64,000 nt of DNA from the NCBI GenBank assembly GCA_028693705.1, contig JAQUUX010000001.1, forward strand, positions 19,999 through 83,998, in the 5' to 3' direction. How positions within the stretch are numbered: the first letter of the stretch is position 1; each line of letters opens with the position of its first letter. Below, piece by piece: positions 26,701-34,824 of the stretch. The translations under genes and the position numbers were made by a program. The notes beneath the pieces were generated by a model. That model saw only the letters and a program-made list of their open reading frames with translations. It searched no databases and was not told where the DNA came from. Origin of the DNA: Lachnospiraceae bacterium. Its GTDB lineage: Bacteria; Bacillota; Clostridia; Lachnospirales; Lachnospiraceae.

Positions 26701-27201
26701 TTATGCCTGTAGCCTTTTCACCTTTCGATCTTCTTTCCAGTTACATTCTGACTCAACAGGACAATAAAAACATTCCCTGCTCATTTTATCTGCCCGATAC
26801 AAAAGTCCGTTTAAATTTCGATTTTCTTTGATACTGCTATCCCTGTGAGATAGAATTGCACTGATAATCAGATCTGTTTCTTCTGTTGTAAAGTGACACT
26901 GTTTTAAAATCTCCGGCGCCAGACTGGCACTTGCCTCTTCGTGCGGTGTCCCATTCTCATATTGTCTGAATCTGCCTATATCATGCAGTAATCCTGCTGC
27001 ATAGATCAATTCCTTTGCAATCCCATACTGCTCCTCCAAATCCAAAATATACGCAATTCGGGATACATGCAAGAAATGGGTTATATTATGACAGCAGAAG
27101 CGTCTGTCTGCCTCTGCTGCCCTGTTTAAGTCCATATATTGTAAAAACAGATCATTTACCAGTATTTCATTTACCCGGTTCATTTCAGTCTTTTTTATCA
27201 T
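26701..27201 (-). CDS. HD-domain phosphohydrolase in the folate operon
   Basis: A 166-residue HD-superfamily protein starting [17 protein letters not shown]. The start overlaps the folE stop by one base (TAATG), so a longer reading frame into folE is not needed. Metal-binding motifs are present: H in CCHNITHFLHVSRIAY, HD in LLHDIGRFRQY, and a further SHRD. A Cys-rich C-terminus (RECFYCPVESECNW) is unusual. Position between folE and folP suggests it acts on the triphosphate or phosphate of dihydroneopterin, the step done elsewhere by a Nudix enzyme. This is inferred from context only. Confidence 0.85.
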   Translation of the reverse strand: MIKKTEMNRVNEILVNDLFLQYMDLNRAAEADRRFCCHNITHFLHVSRIAYILDLEEQYGIAKELIYAAGLLHDIGRFRQYENGTPHEEASASLAPEILKQCHFTTEETDLIISAILSHRDSSIKENRNLNGLLYRADKMSRECFYCPVESECNWKEDRKVKRLQA

Positions 27202-27755
27202 TATTTTGCAAGCCTCAAAAATGTATCCTGTAGTTCTCTGTTCTCTGCAAAAGCACCTCTTGTTACCATGGTAACGGTCTGGCTTCCGGGTTTTCTCACC
27301 CCACGCATGGTCATGCACATATGCTCTGCCTCTATCATTACCATTACACCCTGCGGTTTTAAATATTCCATAATTGCATCAGCAATCTGAGCTGTGAGCT
27401 GCTCCTGGATCTGTGGACGTCTGGCATATACCTCCACGGTTCTGGCAAGCTTGCTAATACCCACGACTTTGCCATTTGGAATATAGGCTACATGTGCTTT
27501 TCCATAAAAAGGCAATAAATGATGTTCACAGGTGGAATAAAAAGTAATGTCCTTTTCCAGTACCATTTCATTATTGGCAGCTGTAAAGGTTTTGCTTAAA
27601 ATTTCCTCCGGTGTCATCTCCAGTCCACCATATATCTCATGATACATTCTGGCAATCCGTTCCGGAGTTTCCCTTAACCCTTCTCTATTTACATCCTCGC
27701 CCATGCCTTCTAACAGCAAACGAATTCCTGCTTCTATTTTTTCATCATCAAACAT
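27201..27755 (-). CDS. folE: GTP cyclohydrolase I
   Basis: A 184-residue type IA enzyme of normal length. Zinc and catalytic motifs are visible: [20 protein letters not shown] (Cys and His ligands), [26 protein letters not shown], and [16 protein letters not shown] with the third ligand Cys. It converts GTP to dihydroneopterin triphosphate, the first committed step of folate synthesis. It lies 18 bp after folC and overlaps the HD gene by one base. Confidence 0.97.
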   Translation of the reverse strand: MFDDEKIEAGIRLLLEGMGEDVNREGLRETPERIARMYHEIYGGLEMTPEEILSKTFTAANNEMVLEKDITFYSTCEHHLLPFYGKAHVAYIPNGKVVGISKLARTVEVYARRPQIQEQLTAQIADAIMEYLKPQGVMVMIEAEHMCMTMRGVRKPGSQTVTMVTRGAFAENRELQDTFLRLAK

Positions 27756-27773
27756 GACATATCTCCTGTCACT

Positions 27774-29087
27774 TTATTTATTTCTCTTGCTATGCTTTTC
27801 CACCAGAGTAATCATCTGACCCAGATATGACAATGATCCAAACGCCAGGATCACGCTGTCCGGATCCGCCATAAGATAGCTCATCTCCACAGCTTCCTCC
27901 AGACTATCCACTGCTGTTACATTAGGCTGATATGCTCTGACCTCTTTTGCCAGTTCATAGGCATCCATAGCGCGTGGATTATCCGGTGTCTTTACCGTGA
28001 TAACTGCACTGGATAAGGGCACTGTTTCCTGTATGATTTTCTCATACTCCTTGTCCCTTAATATTCCCATTATATAGATTATCTTTTTATTTGTAAAATA
28101 AAAACGAATGGTCTCTGCCAGCTTACCTGCCGCATCTTCATTATGAGCCCCATCCACAATAAAATAAGGCTTTTTGGACAGCACCTGAAAGCGTCCCGGC
28201 CAGCTCGTCTCAAGAAAACCTTTTCGAAGTGCTTTTTCAGTTATGCTAAACCCTTTTTTATTTAATACCCTGATCACTTCATATGCAAGTACTGCATTGG
28301 TAATCTGATAATGACCGGCAAGTGTTATTGTAATTGCTTTTAAACTATCATAATCAAAGCGTTGTTTTTCCAATCCGTATTTAATCTTTTTGGCTGTTTC
28401 CGGATCTGCAATGGAAATCTCGCAGTCCATTGATTTTGCCACACGCCTGATAACCGCTTCAGCTTCCGAAGCTTGTTTCATACTCACAACCTGACAGCCT
28501 CTTTTAATAATACCTGCTTTTTGTTCTGCAATCTCAGTAAGTGTCTTTCCCAGAAACTTCATATGGTCCATACTAATAGAAGTCAGTACTGCCACTAATG
28601 TATTTTTGATTAAATTGGTGGCATCCATTTTTCCGCCCATACCGGTTTCCAATACTACAACGTCACATTCTTTTTTCTGAAAATATAAAAAGGCCATAGC
28701 GGTATCCAATTCAAAAGGCGTAGGATGCGGCAGTCCACGTTCCACCATACGATCCACGGCTTCCTTGACCTGCCCGGACAGTTCGGTAAAATCCTTCTGT
28801 GAAATCATTCTCCCGTTTACCTGTATTCGCTCTCTGTATTCAAAAATCGTGGGAGAAATATATCGTCCCACCTTGTACCCTGCTGCTTTTAATATAGTAG
28901 ATACATAGGCCAACACCGATCCTTTTCCATTTGTACCCGCAATATGCACAAATTGCAAAGCATCCTGTGGATTATCCAGTTCTGCGCATAACGCCCTGAT
29001 ACTGTCAAGTCCCGGCACGATTCCATATTTTCCTGCATCTTCCAAATACTCCAGAACTGTTTTATAATTCCATTTTTCCTGTTCCAT
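27774..29087 (-). CDS. folC: Folylpolyglutamate synthase / dihydrofolate synthase
   Basis: A 437-residue Mur-ligase-fold enzyme. The P-loop HIAGTNGKGSVLAYVSTIL, the SPTIFEYRERIQVNG segment, ETGMGGKMDATNLI, and the ITSISMDHMKFLG region identify FolC; FIVDGAHNEDA marks the C-terminal domain. It adds glutamate to dihydropteroate and folates. It is the first gene of the folate operon and is divergent from a PF06541 gene only 36 bp away, so its promoter must overlap that gene or lie in the very short gap. Confidence 0.96.
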   Translation of the reverse strand: MEQEKWNYKTVLEYLEDAGKYGIVPGLDSIRALCAELDNPQDALQFVHIAGTNGKGSVLAYVSTILKAAGYKVGRYISPTIFEYRERIQVNGRMISQKDFTELSGQVKEAVDRMVERGLPHPTPFELDTAMAFLYFQKKECDVVVLETGMGGKMDATNLIKNTLVAVLTSISMDHMKFLGKTLTEIAEQKAGIIKRGCQVVSMKQASEAEAVIRRVAKSMDCEISIADPETAKKIKYGLEKQRFDYDSLKAITITLAGHYQITNAVLAYEVIRVLNKKGFSITEKALRKGFLETSWPGRFQVLSKKPYFIVDGAHNEDAAGKLAETIRFYFTNKKIIYIMGILRDKEYEKIIQETVPLSSAVITVKTPDNPRAMDAYELAKEVRAYQPNVTAVDSLEEAVEMSYLMADPDSVILAFGSLSYLGQMITLVEKHSKRNK

Positions 29088-29123
29088 CTGTATATTTTCC
29101 TTATTTCGGTTGATACTATTTTC

Positions 29124-29522
29124 ATGAAAAAATTTATTGTAAACTTCATTCGATGCGGCACCATTGGCTGGTGTCTGGAAATCATATTTACAGCACTCTA
29201 CTCATTCAGGCGACGGGATATGACACTAAAAGGCTTTACCTCTCTCTGGATGTTTCCCATCTATGGCATGGGTGCTTTCATCACCCCACTATATCACAAA
29301 CTCCATAAAAAAAGCACCCCGGAAAGAGGTGTTTTTTTTATGTGTGGTATTTTTGCTGTTGAATACGTTACCGGACGAATACTTCAGGCTAAATCCATGT
29401 GTCCCTGGAATTACCACCGTTGCCGCTGGCAGGTACATGATTTGATTCGTCTGGATTATGCACCCTGTTGGTTTTTCACGGGGTTATTGTTTGAGAAAAT
29501 ATTGTGTAAAAATAAAATGTAA
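29124..29522 (+). CDS. PF06541 (CmpB-like) membrane protein, short form
   Basis: A 132-residue protein with three to four hydrophobic segments: FIRCGTIGWCLEIIFTAL, SLWMFPIYGMGAFITPLYH, FFMCGIFAVEYVTGRIL and DYAPCWFFTGLLFEKIL. The GWCLE, FPIYG and the WNY/DYAPCWFF features fit the putative ABC-transporter type IV family PF06541. The role is unknown. A longer member of the same family is at 43085-43993. The start has a weak ribosome site. Confidence 0.8.
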   Translation: MKKFIVNFIRCGTIGWCLEIIFTALYSFRRRDMTLKGFTSLWMFPIYGMGAFITPLYHKLHKKSTPERGVFFMCGIFAVEYVTGRILQAKSMCPWNYHRCRWQVHDLIRLDYAPCWFFTGLLFEKILCKNKM

Positions 29523-29540
29523 AGCATATTATCGCCCCGT

Positions 29541-29756
29541 TCAGCGTTCATTTTGCTCATATTCTTCCATGAAAAGGCCAAAAATATATAATGGTGATTG
29601 TCCGTAAAGCCCCGTCTCATCATCGGCCAAAGACGCTCCCACTGAAGATTCATAAAAAGCTTTCATGGCTTCTTCACTGGTCATGCTATATTTTTCCATT
29701 ATTTTCTTAATAATTTCAGGAATAATAGTAGCTCGCGTTACATAATGTTCCATCAT
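29541..29756 (-). CDS. DUF3791 protein, downstream partner of the DUF3990 gene
   Basis: A 71-residue protein (MMEHYVTRATIIPEIIKKIMEKYSMTSEEAMKAFYESSVGASLADDETGLYGQ) with the helix-rich DUF3791 pattern, in which a short domain ends in an acidic GLYGQSPLYI-type stretch. It starts one base after the stop of the DUF3990 gene, showing co-translation. DUF3791 genes regularly accompany DUF3990 genes, which suggests a partner or antitoxin role, not proven. Confidence 0.8.
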   Translation of the reverse strand: MMEHYVTRATIIPEIIKKIMEKYSMTSEEAMKAFYESSVGASLADDETGLYGQSPLYIFGLFMEEYEQNER

Positions 29757-30254
29757 TTATACCTCCACCGTTTCCACATATTTCAGATACTGTAAAGACT
29801 TCTGAGAACAAAATGCAATCTGATTGTTAATTTTCTCAAATTTCAGTCTTTCAATTGCATCCTCTCTTCTCATAATTCCCTGCATAACATAAGAAACTGT
29901 CTCTCCAACATTATCATTGGCAATATTACCAATAACAATATCATACTGGTGCTTATATAAAATATCACTTCTGCATTGTAGAACCATATCCAGCCATTGC
30001 GCTGATGGACCGGAAAATCTCATCACACGCAATTCCTTACTGGCAGCTTTTTCGTCCCAATCATATCTATTTATGACAGCTCTGCAAACAGCCTTTTCAC
30101 GCCTTTCAGCAATTTTGGCTCTGCGAACAGCCCATCGCCTCGCCTGGTCTTCAATATCTGTCGTGTAAAAGGCAAAACCAAAATCCCGACCAATTTCACT
30201 GATTCTTATTTCTGGATTTTCTACTCTTTCAGTAGAACCATGATATACAATCAT
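29757..30254 (-). CDS. DUF3990 protein, ADP-ribosyltransferase fold
   Basis: A 165-residue cytoplasmic protein. It has motifs of the ART superfamily: an initial IVYHGSTE (likely NAD-binding His), DFGFAFYTTDIEDQARRWA (central aromatic motif FYTT), and a C-terminal NQIAFCSQKSLQYL with the Q residue that aligns with the third catalytic position. These fit DUF3990, predicted to be ADP-ribosyltransferase-like. It sits between two DUF3791 genes in an overlapping three-gene operon (ATGA overlap with the gene upstream), a layout like a toxin-antitoxin system. Confidence 0.85.
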   Translation of the reverse strand: MIVYHGSTERVENPEIRISEIGRDFGFAFYTTDIEDQARRWAVRRAKIAERREKAVCRAVINRYDWDEKAASKELRVMRFSGPSAQWLDMVLQCRSDILYKHQYDIVIGNIANDNVGETVSYVMQGIMRREDAIERLKFEKINNQIAFCSQKSLQYLKYVETVEV

Positions 30255-30451
30255 CCTTTATTCCTTCCTAAATATTCATCACAAAACTGCATCATATATT
30301 CCATGCTCATACCATGAAGATCCTCATAATCCTCTCGCAACATGTTCAGGAGCCCTTCCTTTTCAAAAAGAGCATAAACTTCATTACTTGGCATATTTAT
30401 ATGTTTGCTGTAATATTCAACGCAAAATGTTTCAAATGACAATTGACTCAT
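30251..30451 (-). CDS. DUF3791-like protein, upstream partner of the DUF3990 gene
   Basis: A 66-residue protein (MSQLSFETFCVEYYSKHINMPSNEVYALFEKEGLLNMLREDYEDLHGMSMEYMMQFCDEYLGRNKG) with the F-E/Y-x-S architecture of DUF3791. An AAAGGTGG site precedes the ATG. Its stop overlaps the DUF3990 start by 4 bp (ATGA). It is distinct in sequence from the downstream DUF3791 protein, so the module has two different small partners. Confidence 0.75.
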   Translation of the reverse strand: MSQLSFETFCVEYYSKHINMPSNEVYALFEKEGLLNMLREDYEDLHGMSMEYMMQFCDEYLGRNKG

Positions 30452-30498
30452 GATCCACCTTTCCCCTAAGTATTATCCCACGCATTTGTCATATTACG

Positions 30499-30879
30499 TC
30501 AGTCTAAATCTGCCGAATCCAGATCATTCATTTCCCCTGCATTGATGTTCAGAGTATTTAATGTTCTGCGCTTGATTCTGGCCTTCTCAGAAGCATCCAA
30601 AATAAAATCCTTTACTTCCTTTGCATTTCTAATATGTTCTAATAAAAGCTTTGGATTGGTAGTATCACCGGTATAGCAGACTACAGTCCCCAGACCAAAG
30701 ATACGCTCCATTAAAGAACGTTCTAACTCCACATCCTGGATTTTATACATGTAGCAATCGTTTTCTCGCTTATTCAAAAATCCGCTATCCACTGTCAGTA
30801 TGTCTTCCTTTATATAATAATCCGTGAATGTAAGTGGCAGACCTAAGAACAACCAGCGTTTCTTTTCCTGATATTCCAT
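30499..30879 (-). CDS. Bacterial PH-domain protein
   Basis: A 126-residue soluble protein starting MEYQEKKRWLFLGLPLTFTDYYIKEDILTVDSGFLNKRENDCYMYKIQDVELERSLMERIFGLGTV. This is the pattern of the YdbT/DUF304 type bacterial PH domain (TVDSGFLNKRE..., IQDVELERS, GLGTV). The ATG at 30879 is preceded by GGAGGG; the in-frame ATG at 30894 lacks such a site. It lies 48 bp upstream of the DUF3791/DUF3990 module on the same strand but need not be related. No membrane segment is visible. Confidence 0.8.
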   Translation of the reverse strand: MEYQEKKRWLFLGLPLTFTDYYIKEDILTVDSGFLNKRENDCYMYKIQDVELERSLMERIFGLGTVVCYTGDTTNPKLLLEHIRNAKEVKDFILDASEKARIKRRTLNTLNINAGEMNDLDSADLD

Positions 30880-30979
30880 TATGTTTCCCTCCATATTTTA
30901 CATAAAAAATTTTTCATATAAATTCATTTTCAACCATGACCGGAATAATGTCAAATGATTATTTTTTAATGAAATAATC

Positions 30980-31008
30980 TTGAATCCCTACCCCCGTTAT
31001 GCTATCAT
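30980..31008 (+). promoter_or_regulatory. Promoter of pyrBI
   Basis: TTGAAT (30980-30985) and TATCAT (31003-31008) are 17 bp apart. The leader to the pyrB ATG is only about 37 nt with an AAAGGAGA site, too short for a PyrR-type attenuator, so pyrimidine control by that route is unlikely at this promoter. Confidence 0.65.
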
Positions 31009-31051
31009 TTCTTGAACCATAAAATCATAAAAAAATAAAGGAGACGAATGT

Positions 31052-31963
31052 ATGCGACATTTAATGAGTCCTCTTGATTTCTCTGCCGAAGAACTGGAAA
31101 AGCTGTTCGATCTGGCAAATGATATCGAGAATAATCCGGCAAAATATGCACATATCTGTGCCGGCAAGAAATTAGCTACCTGTTTCTATGAACCAAGCAC
31201 ACGAACCCGTTTAAGTTTTGAGTCCGCAATGTTAAATCTGGGAGGGAACGTGATTGGTTTTTCAGATGCCAATTCTTCTTCCGCATCCAAAGGTGAAAGT
31301 GTTTCCGACACCATCCGCGTCATCTCCTGTTTTGCAGATATATGCGCTATGCGTCATCCAAAAGAAGGTGCTCCTATGGTAGCTGCCAGTAAATCCAAGA
31401 TTCCGGTCATTAACGCCGGTGATGGTGGACATCAGCATCCTACCCAGACACTTACCGATCTGTTAACCATCCGTTCCTTAAAAGGACGTCTTAATCATTT
31501 TACCATTGGTCTTTGTGGTGATTTGAAATTCGGCAGAACTGTTCATTCTCTTATCAATGCCCTTTCCCGTTACGAGGATATTTCCTTTATTTTCATTTCC
31601 CCGGAGGAATTGCGCGTACCGGACTACATCATTGATATGTTAAAGGAGAAAAATCTCTCCTATAAAGAAGTCATCAGCTTAGATGATGTTATGCCTGAAC
31701 TGGATCTGCTTTATATGACACGTGTACAGAAAGAACGTTTCTTTAATGAAGAAGACTACATCCGCTTAAAGGATTTTTATATTTTGACCAAAGCAAAAAT
31801 GGAACTCGCTAAACCGGACATGCTGGTCTTACATCCACTCCCACGTGTAAACGAGATTTCTGTAGAGGTTGACGATGACCCAAGAGCAGCATACTTTAAG
31901 CAGGTACAATACGGTGTCTATGTCCGCATGGCACTGATCCTCACTTTATTGGAACTGGCATAA
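31052..31963 (+). CDS. pyrB: Aspartate carbamoyltransferase, catalytic subunit
   Basis: A 303-residue catalytic chain of normal length. Carbamoyl-phosphate motif [37 protein letters not shown], and the aspartate-binding MTRVQKERF and HPLPRVNEI are all present. It condenses carbamoyl phosphate with aspartate in pyrimidine synthesis. With pyrI it forms the allosteric class-B complex known from enterobacteria and many Clostridia. Confidence 0.97.
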   Translation: MRHLMSPLDFSAEELEKLFDLANDIENNPAKYAHICAGKKLATCFYEPSTRTRLSFESAMLNLGGNVIGFSDANSSSASKGESVSDTIRVISCFADICAMRHPKEGAPMVAASKSKIPVINAGDGGHQHPTQTLTDLLTIRSLKGRLNHFTIGLCGDLKFGRTVHSLINALSRYEDISFIFISPEELRVPDYIIDMLKEKNLSYKEVISLDDVMPELDLLYMTRVQKERFFNEEDYIRLKDFYILTKAKMELAKPDMLVLHPLPRVNEISVEVDDDPRAAYFKQVQYGVYVRMALILTLLELA

Positions 31964-32002
31964 TGTATCTACTGACATATTATTAAAGAATGGAGATCTG
32001 CT

Positions 32003-32431
32003 ATGTTAAATGTAGGAAAAATTGAAGAAGGATTCGTCCTGGATCATATTAAAGCAGGCGCAAGCCTTACCATATACCATCAGTTAGGTTTAGACAAACT
32101 CGACTGTACCGTTGCCATCATCAAAAATGCCCGCAGTAACAAGATGGGCCGAAAAGATATTTTAAAAGTAGAATGTGACATCGACACCCTGGACCTGGAT
32201 ATCTTAGCATTCATCGACCACAACATTACCGTTAATGTAATCAAAAACGGAGAAATTGTTCGCAAAAAAGATCTGGTAATGCCAAAAGAAATTGTAAATA
32301 TCCTGAAATGCAAAAATCCCCGCTGTATTACTTCTATTGAACAGGAATTATCGCATATTTTCGTGTTGTCCAGCGATGGAGAGTCTTATCATTGCAAGTA
32401 TTGTGAGGAGAAGTACGGAAAGCTTATGTAG
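32003..32431 (+). CDS. pyrI: Aspartate carbamoyltransferase, regulatory subunit
   Basis: A 142-residue regulatory chain. The N-terminal allosteric domain begins MLNVGKIEEGFVLDHIKAGASLTIY; the C-terminal zinc domain has four cysteines in CKNPRC and CKYC spacing. It transmits CTP/ATP control to PyrB. It follows pyrB by 39 bp with a GGAGAT site. It ends in TAG; structured repeat B begins three bases later, so the operon has no ordinary terminator hairpin after it. Confidence 0.96.
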   Translation: MLNVGKIEEGFVLDHIKAGASLTIYHQLGLDKLDCTVAIIKNARSNKMGRKDILKVECDIDTLDLDILAFIDHNITVNVIKNGEIVRKKDLVMPKEIVNILKCKNPRCITSIEQELSHIFVLSSDGESYHCKYCEEKYGKLM

Positions 32432-32467
32432 GTTAAACTGCAGTTTAGCAACTTAAAAAATAATGTT

Positions 32468-32679
32468 TATAATGAGACGGCAATGGTGTGGGTGTGTATC
32501 CTTCCATTGCCGCTCACACGTATAAAAGCCACTAAATCATTCCATTTAGATTGCAGCTACTTACGCTAACGGAACCAATCGCCATCCTGGCTCTGAGGTT
32601 CCTTTCCGGGCATCCTTGCCCGGAATAGCTGTGGTAACAGTTGGAATGATTAAGTGGCTTTAATACATGTTCACAGGCA
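32468..32679 (+). ncRNA. Conserved 212-nt core of module 1, copy B
   Basis: Ungapped match to 8691-8902 with 4 substitutions. The first hairpin (CGGCAATGG/CCATTGCCG) and its loop are identical. The later ACAGGCA/TGCCTGT hairpin has a changed loop (ATAGAAGAATACACACCCGC start), which still pairs with the first loop using two G.U pairs and one mismatch. Confidence 0.7.
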
Positions 32680-32872
32680 ATAGAAGAATACACACCCGCA
32701 TCACTGCCTGTTCGTTACATTCATTATTCTTTTCAAGTTGCCAATCTGCAGTTAACCCAGTCTGTAGCCAAGGCCAGACTATTGCAACTATTCATTTGCC
32801 GTAACTGGGGTCTATGCATCACCGGGCATCATAAACTGCAGATTGAAGGAAATACAGATTGCCGTAAAACGA

Positions 32873-33009
32873 GGTTCAGCCGTGTATCGTATGCGAACAA
32901 GCACTGTAAACACGTCTGTACTTAGTTCGCGTCTTATGCGAACTTATGTACAGCTACGTGTTTACCGTAGTGAAAACGGGCTTGTGAGCATATGATACAC
33001 GGCTGAACC
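32873..33009 (+). ncRNA. Module 3 hairpin of copy B, covarying with copy A
   Basis: A 137-nt hairpin of exactly the same length and helix plan as 9143-9279. It has a 22-bp outer stem with one G.U, inner helices of 8, 6 and 7 bp with the 7-nt loop, the conserved AAGC/GCTT pairing and the GAAA tetraloop (32972-32975). Compensatory changes against copy A occur at inner positions 13/70, 16/67, 18/65, 23/58, 25/56, 30/50, 32/48, 34/46 and 77/82 (numbered from 9165 and 32895). Confidence 0.8.
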
Positions 33010-33047
33010 GTCCCTTTACATCAATCCTTATTTCTTTAACCTTCAGT

Positions 33048-33857
33048 TTACTTCTCTTTGGAGAACAGTATCCTATCATTATCCAACTGCGCTCCCACAT
33101 TTTCCTTAAACTTCGTCAGCAGATCATCTACTGTCATCTTTGTTCTTTCTTCTCCATAGATATCCGATACGATCCTTCCGGAATCCATCATCAGTGTTCT
33201 GTTTCCCAGTTCCAGTGCCTGGTGCATGTTATGGGTTACCATAAGGCAGGTAATGCCTCGTTCTGCAATGATATCCTTAGTCAGTTTCAGAACTTTTTCA
33301 GCCGTTGCAGGATCCAATGCTGCGGTATGTTCATCCAGTAACAGGATCTTTGGCGTTACCATAGTTGCCATGAGAAGTGTCAGTGCCTGTCTCTGACCTC
33401 CGGATAATAATCCAACCGGCTGTTTTAACCGGTCTTCCAGCCCCATATCCAATAGTGCCAGCTGTTCTCTGAACTTTTCCTTATCCTTCTTGGACAAACG
33501 GCTGAAGAACTGATGACTCTTTGTTGATGCTCTAAGGTATGCCAGGGTAAGATTTTCTTCTATCGTCATATGCGGAGCAGTTCCCAGTAATGGATCCTGG
33601 AATAAGTGTCCGATCATTTTGCTTCGTTTATATTCCGGTACATAGGTGATATTCTCGTCATCCAGGATAATATCTCCTTCATCTACATAAAAGGAGCCGG
33701 TAATAGCATTAAACATAGTGGATTTTCCTGCACCATTACTACCGATAATGGTTGCAAAATCCCCATTATCCAAATGAAGATTTACGTGACTCAAAGCAGA
33801 TTTTTCATTTACTGTACCCGGATTAAAGGTCTTGGATATATTTTTTAATTCTAACAT
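33048..33857 (-). CDS. ABC transporter ATPase, TrpZ-like
   Basis: A 269-residue single ABC domain: Walker A IGSNGAGKST, Q-loop HLFQDPLLGTAP, signature LLSGGQRQAL, Walker B KILLLDEHTAALDP and H-loop VTHNM. It starts one base after the permease stop side and is the third gene of a binding-protein-permease-ATPase operon. The TrpXYZ assignment follows from the tryptophan T-box upstream and from the partner families. Its TAA stop lies in the right end of structured repeat B. Confidence 0.92.
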   Translation of the reverse strand: MLELKNISKTFNPGTVNEKSALSHVNLHLDNGDFATIIGSNGAGKSTMFNAITGSFYVDEGDIILDDENITYVPEYKRSKMIGHLFQDPLLGTAPHMTIEENLTLAYLRASTKSHQFFSRLSKKDKEKFREQLALLDMGLEDRLKQPVGLLSGGQRQALTLLMATMVTPKILLLDEHTAALDPATAEKVLKLTKDIIAERGITCLMVTHNMHQALELGNRTLMMDSGRIVSDIYGEERTKMTVDDLLTKFKENVGAQLDNDRILFSKEK

Positions 33858-33858
33858 G

Positions 33859-34794
33859 TTATCTACCCATCCTTTCTCTTCTGGCTGCGTGAATCTGTTT
33901 AAATAACGCCAACTTATTTTTCATATAAGGAAATGAAATTGCAATGGCTACAATCAGAGCAGAAACCAGTTTCAGACTTTCTGCAGGAATATTCAGTCTA
34001 AGAGCAATTGCCACAAAGAAACGATACAGACAGCTGCCCAGGATAACACCCAGCACTCGTCTTAACATGCTTCCTTTTCCAATCAAAGTCTCTCCAATAA
34101 TTAAACTGGCAAGAGCAATGGTTACCATACCGGTACCAAAGTTAATATCACAGGATTTTTGATACTGTGCCAGTACTGCTCCGGATAATGCAGTAAGTGA
34201 ATTGGCTACACATAATCCAACAGTAATGGTAAATGCCGGATTGATGCTGGATGCTCTTACCATATGAGGATTATCACCGGTAGCCCGGATAGACAGACCA
34301 ATTCTGGTATTTAAGAAAATGGATATCAGAATGCCGATGATGATTACAATCACCAGCACGATAATCATTTTATACCAAGAGGCAAGGAATGGAATTCCTT
34401 CTACTTTTGCTTTTACCATGGAAAAAATCGTATCGCATTTAAAAAGATTGATATTAGAAGAAAAGCCCATGACCATAATGTTGATGGTATATAAACCGGT
34501 ATTTACAATAATACCTGCCAGAATCGATTCCACACCCATCTTCGTCTGAAGAAATGCTGTAATAAATCCGGAAAGCACACCTGTGCCCATGGCAGCCAGC
34601 AGTCCCAGAATCGGATGTCCCGTAAGCGTTACCACTGCACCTACTGCGCACCCCAGGGTAAAGCAACCGTCAGTGGATAAATCTGCTATATTCAGGATTG
34701 TAAAAGAAATAAAGAGTGCCATAGCAACCAAAGCGTAAATACACCCCAGTTCCATTGCACTTTGAATAATCGAAGCGGTAAATATTGTTTCCAT
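33859..34794 (-). CDS. ABC transporter permease, TrpY-like
   Basis: A 311-residue membrane protein with 8-9 hydrophobic segments, starting METIFTASIIQSAMELGCIYALVAMALFISFTILNIADLSTDGCF. The STDG segment and the coupling loop GLSIRATGDNPHMVRASSINP mark the BPD_transp_2 family partner of ABC_sub_bind proteins. An upstream in-frame extension to 34872 would translate through a strong hairpin and is unlikely. It probably forms a homodimeric channel for tryptophan import. Confidence 0.9.
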   Translation of the reverse strand: METIFTASIIQSAMELGCIYALVAMALFISFTILNIADLSTDGCFTLGCAVGAVVTLTGHPILGLLAAMGTGVLSGFITAFLQTKMGVESILAGIIVNTGLYTINIMVMGFSSNINLFKCDTIFSMVKAKVEGIPFLASWYKMIIVLVIVIIIGILISIFLNTRIGLSIRATGDNPHMVRASSINPAFTITVGLCVANSLTALSGAVLAQYQKSCDINFGTGMVTIALASLIIGETLIGKGSMLRRVLGVILGSCLYRFFVAIALRLNIPAESLKLVSALIVAIAISFPYMKNKLALFKQIHAARRERMGR

Positions 34795-34824
34795 ATCGTT
34801 TCCAAACCTCTCTCCTGTAACCGT

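Larger units (their letters stand above)
32434..33050 (+). repeat. Structured repeat element, copy B (three hairpin modules)
   Basis: A 617-bp element in the same orientation and setting as copy A: it fills the gap between convergent genes pyrI and the ABC ATPase, with ends TAAACTGCAGTTTA (32434-32447) and TAACCTTCAGTTTA (33037-33050, the latter including the ATPase stop). Module 1 is closed by 32435-32454 with 32733-32754. Module 2 (about 32743-32845) is shorter than in copy A and differs in sequence. Module 3 (about 32846-33036) includes a 22-bp helix 32873-32894 with 32988-33009. No coding potential was seen. Confidence 0.92.

Noticed and set aside
8658..33050. Structured repeats as a CRISPR array
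   Set aside because: There are no short regular repeats with unique spacers; the two copies are 23.8 kb apart and each is a single folded unit.
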